NCBI GenBank assembly: GCA_002104945.1
Contig: MCFH01000038.1
Location: 42,501-106,500 of the forward strand
DNA: 64,000 bases
Origin: Piromyces finnis
Taxonomy: Eukaryota > Neocallimastigomycota > Neocallimastigomycetes > Neocallimastigales > Neocallimastigaceae
Reading direction: 5' to 3'
In this document: positions 57,501-64,000 of the stretch, in pieces
How positions within the stretch are numbered: the stretch's first letter is position 1
Layout of the letters: every line of letters begins with the position of its first letter
Notes under the pieces: generated by a model
Told to the model about the DNA's origin: nothing
Database searches by the model: none
What the model saw: the letters and a program-made list of their open reading frames with translations, nothing else
Translations under genes and position numbers: made by a program

Positions 57501-58064
57501 TGGCATTATAGACAAAATCGTCGTTTAAAGAATCAATCCAAACAAACTTTATGCCGTGGATGGCAAGACATATCTGAAGAAGATTGGATTGATTCTAAAA
57601 CCGTCGAAGCAAAATTCACAGCACCATCCTTCTTCCAGTTTGATGCAACAAACCCAGAAGTCGAAGGATCTGAAAATAATGAAAATGAAAAAGAAACTAT
57701 TAAATATTTACCTTGTGATGGCACACCAAAAAAATGTTTTGTATGTAATGAAGATTTCGAGAAACATTGGCATGAAGATGAAGAAGAATGGATGTTTAAG
57801 AATGCTATAGAAAAAGAAAGTAAAGTATTCCATCCTTCTTGTTATTCTGATTATATAGCAAGAAAGAAACTTCGTACTAAATTAATAGAAAGTAAAGCAA
57901 AGGAAGAAGAAAAAGAAATTACCAATAGTAAAGATGAAGAACTTTCAAAAGATACCACCATTGAATCACCGATAACGAAAGAAAAAAGAAAGTTAGAAGA
58001 AGATCATGATGATCAGGAAACATCAGAAAATAATGTCGAAAATAAAAAAATAAAATTGGAATAA
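54578..58064 (+). CDS. PCF11: PCF11 homologue, pre-mRNA cleavage factor with CID and zinc fingers
   Basis: Four exons (54578-54802, 54899-55159, 55982-57045, 57368-58064) give 748 residues with all phases matching. Residues of about 25-165 form the CTD-interacting domain, with ELTDLAKRN, then KLPIMYLMDSILKNIGGSY, then LVNTWKDYPKRPLF. It binds the Pol II tail to couple 3' end formation to transcription. A low-complexity Met-Asn-Asn tract occupies about 268-375. The C-terminus has the first zinc finger (CPQC near 535, HLDWH near 559), the Clp1-contact segment (CRGWQDISEEDWI) and the second zinc finger (CFVC near 640, HPSC near 672). These are the landmarks of Pcf11 in order. A Lys/Glu-rich tail with KKIKLE ends the protein. 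Intron 2 is long (822 nt). Confidence 0.92.
56299..56615 (+). repeat. Coding repeat of AAC/AAT-ATG-AAC units (Met-Asn-Asn tract) in PCF11
   Basis: About 35 near-perfect 9-bp units encode alternating Met-Asn-Asn. Synonymous AAC/AAT switches are scattered, so part of the array is old enough to have diverged. Confidence 0.93.
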
Positions 58065-58436
58065 AATACTTTTCATGTATTTTATTAAAAATTTTATTTA
58101 AAAAAAATACCCAATTTTTATTTTTTTATTTATTGATTACTTTTAGAACGTTATAGAAGATATCTAATATAAATGCTATAATTTTCATAAAATTTATAGA
58201 TATATTTAATTCTTTTAAGAAAAATTTGAATGTCATAACCAAAAACATTCTAATACTATATAATTAATTTATACTATTAACATCATATATATTTCAGAAG
58301 AAAAACTTTTCTATTTTTAATAACTATGAAAATATTTTACACATTTATTAAAAATAGTTTGTAAACCCTTATTTTCTTATAAATAATTATCGATTATAAT
58401 ATATAACATACAACATTTTTAAGAAAAAAAGGAATT

Positions 58437-58474
<38 letters not shown>

Positions 58475-58769
58475 GAATCATAATTAATAATGAATTGTAT
58501 TTAAGAATTCAGCTAAAATAATCTATATTCATAATTAACTTAATTTATTTAAAGAACAACACAACATATTATCCTTCATTTCAGAACTTATCCTTCATTT
58601 CAGAACTATTAATTTATTATAAGAACGTTTAATATCGTTATTTAATTTATTTAATTATTAATCATACTTATCCACAATATATAATTAATACATAACTTTA
58701 TATCCTAATATATATTTACTCTTATTTTGTCTTTAATATTAAAGAGAAAGTAAAGAGAAAGTTTTTTTT

Positions 58770-58800
<31 letters not shown>

Positions 58801-60238
58801 GAAAAATATATATATATATATATACTAAAACATATTATATTTTTTTATGAAAGAATATAATATCCAGTAATTCAAAAATAATAAAAAAAACTTAACAAAT
58901 TAATAGTGATAAAAATTTTATTTTTTTTTAAAAATTTCTTGCAAATTAGTCTAGGTTTATAGTAGTTGTTTATATTAAATATTGAAAAATATTATAATAG
59001 GAGTAACTACGTAACAGTTTATTTTTTTTTCTTTCTTTTTTTAAACATTATAAAAGAATGAATTTATTACTATTTAATAGTATTTTATAAATTTTATAAT
59101 TTTAAGAAAAGAAAAGAAAAGAAAAAAAAAAACAGTAAAGCATCAAAAAAATGAATAGATGATTTAAAGTAATATTAAAAAATTTAAGATTATTAAAAAA
59201 ATTTTTTTAATTAAGAATTAATTTATTAATTAAAATTAATTAATAAATTCTTTATTTTGTTATTAAATTAAGTTCAAGAGCTAATCACAAAGAAAAAAAA
59301 AAAGAAAAAAAATATTATTTTAATAATCATGAATTAATATTTTTATTTTAATGCAATGTTTTTTTTCTTTTATTTTTCTTTTATTTTTTTTTTTTATTAT
59401 TATTATTGGTAACTGATAAAAATAATAAAAAGAAGAAAAAAAAAAAAAAGAAAAAAGAAAAATAATAGCCATTAAATACAATTTTTATCAAAAAACAAGA
59501 AAGAGAGAGAAAAAAAGAAAGTGATTAAAGTTATACAAGTGAAATGAAGAAATTGAAAAGATAAATTTTATTATTCAATTATACAATAACAATTATTTCT
59601 ATAATACAGCTGATTTCATCAATACAATTCATTATTAATTTCAATAAATATTTTAATTTTTATTTTTATTTTCTTTTTTGTTTTTATATTTATATTTTCT
59701 TTTCTATATATTTTTTCTTTTCTTTTATAAATAATTAATAAAAATAAATAAATATTAATAATAATAAAAAATTTAAAGTTTTTTATATAGCTTTTTTTTT
59801 TAATCATATACATTTTTCAAATAAAAAATATAATATTAGGTGTAAAAAAAATGTGTTATGAAATTGAAATAAATATATAAAGTAAAAAGTGTTTTTATAA
59901 TCTATTGAAAATACAAAATCTTTTGTGACATTTTATTTTAATTAAAGATATGTTTATTGTTTATTTATTATTATTATTATTTTTGCTTTAGTTTGTTGAT
60001 AAAATTCTTTACATGTTATAATTAATAAATAAAATACTTTGTAAATGAAAAAAAAAAAAAAAAAAAAAAAGTAATTTAATAAATCAAAAATGTGTGAATG
60101 GTTGAATATTTTAAGAAATTGAAATAATTTAAATGTCTAGAAGAAAAAAAGTTTATGTGTGTGTTATTTAGTTGATCTATTTTACATTTCATATATATTT
60201 GATTATATTTAATTATTGTAATGGAATGGAAATTAGTG
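58065..60238. other. Intergenic AT-rich region between convergent genes
   Basis: 2.2 kb with very long A runs (58440-58473, 58776-58800, 60048-60070), a TA run near 58806 and a small A/T palindrome near 59210-59250. Nothing coding can be supported. Confidence 0.6.
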
Positions 60239-61596
60239 TTATTCATCATCTTCATCGTAATCTTCTTCTTCATTATTTTCAGTATTTACTATAATTAATC
60301 CTTCTTGATCTTCATGTAAATATCCAAGAAGAGATACTTTTTTAAATCCATCTACTCTAATAACACAACTGCTTCCAGCAAATTTTGTATCTATATATAA
60401 TTAATAATAAATAATAGAATGATTACATATATTAATAGAGTTGAATTATATTTTTTTAAACCGAATTTATTCAATAATATATATCTTTTTTTTTTTTTAC
60501 CTTTTTCAGTTCCACTACGATTACTAATGGCAATGAGACTTGGTTTATAATCAGCTTGGTCCTCTTGAAGAACGATAGGTGAAAATCTTGTTAACCAATA
60601 GTTAAAAAGATTTTCTTCACCATCACCAGAACTTAACCAAGCCATGGAGCATGGGAAAAAGGTTGTTCCTTTACTTTTATGGAAATTTGCAAATTCAAAT
60701 TTCGTAAATTCTGCTTCAAAGCGATATGGATTAATATCCATACAAATTCCAGGACCTGCCTTTTTATTTTTATTTATATTTGAAGATTTATATATGAATG
60801 TAAATACAATTATTAAAAAGGAAAAAAAAAAATTATTAAATTACCTTTCTATATTGTCCTAATTCTGGAAAATCGTATGTTTGAAATCCTGGTCCTTCTT
60901 CTGCCCATTTTTCATCTTGTGAATATAAAAATGACTTTTGATAATTTCTTACAAGACCTTCCGGATTTACAATACATATAGAATTGTAATATAAAACCTT
61001 ACCTTTATATTTTATTTCATTTTTATTTTAATTATTATTGTTTTTTTTTTTTTTTTGTATCATATTTATAATATATTTATTTAAATTATTTTAAAAATTA
61101 TTGAAAAGAATATATATAGTTTTAAAAAATGAATTTTTTTTTTTTTTTTATTTTTATTTTTGTGAATATATTTCAATTTCTTTTTTTTTTTACCATCTTT
61201 AATCAAAGCTTGTGGATATCCAATTTGAACATAACTATGAACTCTTTTAGCTTTATAGTAAATAAATAAGTATGATAATAATAATATGAAGAAAAAGAAA
61301 ACAGAAAAAGGAAAGATTTTTCTTTTAATATCTCATTTAATTTTATTTATATAATTTTTTTAAAAAAAAAAATTGTTTTTAAATATTTTAAAATTTATAT
61401 ATATATTTACCTAATTCCTTTGCCCAGGTTACAGTTACACCTGTTTCACCATCTTCTACAAAATCCTTAATATCTTCTTTACATTCAAACATGTAACCTT
61501 TTATATTTTTATTTGTTTTAAATTGAAATAATTAGAAATCAATTTGTAATTACATATTACTGCAAAAATGTAATAATAATGTGTAGTTAATGTTTC

Positions 61597-61640
<44 letters not shown>

Positions 61641-62075
61641 TCTCTCTCTTAATTTTCTTTTCATATATATCTAAAAATTCATTTGAATTATTCCAAGTAA
61701 AAAATATTGAAATGTACCAGTGAATATCATTTCTGGAAAAATAATGTAGTCCACATCTCCTTTTTCTAAACTTTTGTTTTTAAATAAATAAATAATTATT
61801 AGTTAATTAATAAATGGAATAAAGAGATATTATTATATATGAAATGAAAGATAAGCCATTTTTTTTATAGTTACATTTGATAATAAAAAACATTGAAATA
61901 TTTTATTTAAATAAATATTAAATACAATTAAAGAAAATATTTTAAAAAGTAGATTTATTTTTTTTTTATTTATTTTTTATATTTTAAGATACCTTTGAGT
62001 TAAACCATCAGCTATTTCAATATTTTTTTTCCTATTTCTTGGAATAGGTGAGAATTGAACTAAACCTATTTTCAT
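60239..62075 (-). CDS. Protein N-terminal amidase (NTA1-like, carbon-nitrogen hydrolase)
   Basis: Seven exons on the minus strand (61993-62075, 61718-61770, 61411-61497, 61194-61250, 60845-61002, 60501-60759, 60239-60390) give 282 residues; every junction keeps frame with GT...AG. The nitrilase-fold triad is visible: Glu41 (FPEM), Lys116 (NYQKSFLY) and Cys152 (GICMDINP). FTGYMF, ERV-type RVHSYVQIGYP and GPGICMDINPYRFEA are typical of fungal N-terminal Asn/Gln amidases, which convert terminal Asn/Gln to Asp/Glu in the Arg/N-degron pathway. It is shorter than the yeast enzyme and ends in a very acidic tail (EEEDYDEDDE). Exons of 53-158 nt make it the most intron-dense gene in the window. A related omega-amidase or ureidopropionase is less likely given the Cys motif. 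Confidence 0.88.
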
Positions 62076-62133
62076 TTCTTATTTTTTATATATTAATTTT
62101 ATAGTTTTTTTTTTTTTTAAACAATAAAGCATT

Positions 62134-62591
62134 TTATTTTATTTAATTTTTTTTTTAACTTCCCATCAATCGGAGTTAGCCTCAATGGTGGTTAATTCCT
62201 ATTGCTATGTGGTTGTGACCTTCCCGTCGTACTGTATCTTTAGCTTCGACACTCTTAATCCATGTACATTAGATGCATATTGTTGTACGATATCTCCCAA
62301 CTATAATATTAAGCCTCTTATAGTTAATTGTTGATCACGTGACACTAACTAATGTTTTGCACTTTGATTAAGGATTGTTATTTGTGTTTTTTAGCATAGC
62401 GTCACCACTTATTAAATTTTAATTTGGAATGTACCATGTACATTTGACCCTCTCAAGTAGGCTAGACGAGTGTTATTATCATAGTAGCAAATTAAAAAGT
62501 CCATTAATACTTACCTGAATATCATAACCCAACCCATGGCAAAACAAGTGGGAAAATCCACAGGCACTGACATCTGCGGGGTCGAACCAGA
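62134..62591 (-). mobile_element. SINE copy, 5'-truncated at the tRNA T-arm
   Basis: Its body matches the SINE at 32101-32656 (shared plus-strand words include GTACCATGTACA, AGACGAGTGTTATTATCATA and CACAGGCACTGACATC). It has several internal deletions. On the minus strand it starts CTGGTTCGACCCCG (B box) and ends in an A-rich tail. A short target duplication AAAGCATT lies at 62126-62133 and 62592-62599. It lacks the A box and anticodon arm. It sits 60 bp upstream of the amidase gene start. Confidence 0.88.
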
Positions 62592-62599
62592 AAAGCATT

Positions 62600-63019
62600 A
62601 TATTAGTTTAAATTTTTGTTATTAATTTAGTATTATTTTAACCCTATATAAATTAACCCAAAAAGCTTATACCAGAAGTAATGCTTTCTGTTTGGCCCAT
62701 TTTTAGATTGGTACGTATTATTTAATAATACCATAAATGTGAAAATAAAATACATTCCAAAATAATATTTTATGTATTTTTTATGTATTTGTATTTTATA
62801 AAATTATAAATTAATATTGTACTACATTTTTATTCTTTGGTTATTTTTTAATAAAAAGATTTTAAGAAAGTTACAATATTTATATTATAAAATAAATATA
62901 AATAAATAAAAGATTATAAAAACCCAAATAGTTTTATAAATAAATTTAAGTGTAAACTAAATTTATCTGACAGATTAAGAGTCTCAATTGCTCTTATATT
63001 TAAGTAAGTTTTTTTTAAT
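62600..63019 (+). other. Upstream region of the copia-type gag (LTR/leader not resolved)
   Basis: AT-rich sequence in which the 5' LTR and leader of the element at 63020 should lie. Without the 3' LTR I could not fix an LTR boundary, and I saw no convincing primer binding site. Confidence 0.45.
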
Positions 63020-64000
63020 ATGTCAAAAAGAAAATCTAACGGAGATACTGGATCAATTCCTATATTCGATCCTACCGTTATGCTAGGAAAGGTCACTTAT
63101 GAATTGAACAATAAAAATTTCATAACGTGGCAAATGTTTATGAGGAATATTTTAAATTATTATGGTCTTGAAGATTGGGTTGATGAAAACAAAACCCCAA
63201 AGATCAAAAGTGACGAAGGAATGGATATCGACGGAGAAGAATATCTAAAGGCACCTTTTGAAATCAATACCTACTATGATAAGAACGTAACCGAAGATGA
63301 CTTAAAAACAGATAGGAATATCCAATTTTTAATTAGGTATACTTTAGGCCCAAACTGCCAACAAGATATCCAAGATAGGTCTTTAACAAGCTACGAAATG
63401 TGGAAACTATTAGAAGACATTTATTTAGGGGATAAAATAGAAAGAAAGAATAGGCTTATTAAGGAAACAAACTCCTTAAAATACGACCCGAAAGAAAGTT
63501 TCTCAAGATTTGTAAATAAGTTAAATTCCAACTTTAATAAGTTAGAACAACTAAATGTGAAAATAGATGATGAAGAAAAAATTGGTTTACTGTATCAAGC
63601 CTTACCAGAAAAATATAGGAAAGTCACAGTCCTTAAGCATGAAGACTGGGAAGAATGCAAAAAGGACACAGCAAGAATGATAGATAAGATGAACAAATTT
63701 TATCCGAAAGAGAAATCTGAAACCTTCGGAATTAGACATATCTTTAGTGTTGAAGGTAGTTACAAAGGTGATAAAAGAAAGGAAAGTACTAAATACTACC
63801 GCAACAAACAAAGTAATAATCATAATAAAAATACAAATAAAGGAAAAGAAAAGTCCAATGAAGAAAGAAATTGGAATGACAAAAATAAACAAAGCATTAC
63901 ATGTTATTTTTGTCATCAAAAAGGACATACTGTAAAACAATGTCGTATTCAAAAAGAACTTTCAGAAGAAGTTACAAGAAGGCTAAGAAAAGAGAAAAAT
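63020..64000 (+). CDS. Ty1/copia-type Gag, cut by the window end
   Basis: The frame opens at ATG 63020 and is still open at the last base (327 codons). The N-terminal region has NFITWQMFMRNIL, the W-x-x-W-like start of UBN2/Retrotrans_gag_2 domains of copia elements. YEMWKLLEDIYLG, then LIKETNSLKYDP, then LLYQALPEKYRKV follow in family order. A Lys/Asn-rich basic stretch leads to a CCHC zinc knuckle, CYFCHQKGHTVKQC (CX2CX4HX4C), near residues 294-307. In copia elements this runs on into protease and integrase, which would lie beyond the window. The frame is intact, so the element may be complete. It is unrelated to the gypsy Gags at 11657 and 18803. Confidence 0.9.
   Translation, partial: MSKRKSNGDTGSIPIFDPTVMLGKVTYELNNKNFITWQMFMRNILNYYGLEDWVDENKTPKIKSDEGMDIDGEEYLKAPFEINTYYDKNVTEDDLKTDRNIQFLIRYTLGPNCQQDIQDRSLTSYEMWKLLEDIYLGDKIERKNRLIKETNSLKYDPKESFSRFVNKLNSNFNKLEQLNVKIDDEEKIGLLYQALPEKYRKVTVLKHEDWEECKKDTARMIDKMNKFYPKEKSETFGIRHIFSVEGSYKGDKRKESTKYYRNKQSNNHNKNTNKGKEKSNEERNWNDKNKQSITCYFCHQKGHTVKQCRIQKELSEEVTRRLRKEKN

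Noticed and set aside
63602-63952. 116-codon hydrophobic minus-strand open frame
   Set aside because: Antisense of the copia-type Gag, which has a zinc knuckle on the plus strand.

Overview
This window looks like nuclear DNA of an anaerobic gut fungus (Neocallimastigomycota, the Piromyces/Neocallimastix/Anaeromyces group). The base composition is extremely AT-rich. There are long A, T and ATT runs, and short GT...AG introns with AT-rich interiors. Several proteins carry Asn runs. One secreted protein ends in two fungal dockerins, the docking modules of the fungal cellulosome. I cannot identify the genus or species from sequence alone.

Layout. 1-3302: 3' end of a Ty3/gypsy element (pol plus a probable 3' LTR), ending about 11 bp before an initiator tRNA-Met gene (3314-3385). 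4272-7022: an aldo/keto reductase and an orphan seven-helix membrane protein. 8388-9854 (minus): a four-exon gene, which I modelled with a 5-nt micro-exon, encoding a domain that resembles bacterial/phage proteins. 10836-10907 (minus): tRNA-Cys. 10973-27546: a head-to-tail pile of LTR retrotransposons. It holds element 1 complete, element 2 complete, a further LTR of element 2, and a solo LTR of a third family, each separated by exactly ATAAT. 27552-34319: decayed repeats, a broken gag interrupted by a SINE, a second SINE and microsatellites. 34320-37052 (minus): a five-exon receptor joining a bacterial-type solute-binding domain to a class C GPCR core. 37053-42278: gene-free AT-rich DNA. 42279-48463: three secreted carbohydrate-active proteins (a dockerin-bearing lysozyme-like protein, a bacterial-type GH18 protein and a CBM18 protein). 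50701-51381 (minus): VMA21 homologue. 54578-58064: PCF11 homologue. 60239-62075 (minus): N-terminal amidase homologue in seven exons. 62134-62591: third SINE. 63020-64000: start of a Ty1/copia-type Gag that runs off the window.

The most informative system is the retrotransposon pile. Both complete elements show the logic of self-primed Tf1/sushi-type chromoviruses. The 10-11 nt directly after the 5' LTR are the exact reverse complement of the predicted first 10-11 nt of the element's own transcript, about 40 nt after a TATA box. The two elements differ there in a matched, compensating way. Both also make Pol by an apparent -1 frameshift: a slippery heptamer at the very end of gag, then a hairpin whose two arms also differ in a matched way. 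The pol frame of element 2 has no ATG until deep in the reverse transcriptase domain. The LTR pairs are nearly identical and the reading frames intact, so both elements look recent. All exon models were built by hand from splice sites and reading frame and were not tested against transcripts.
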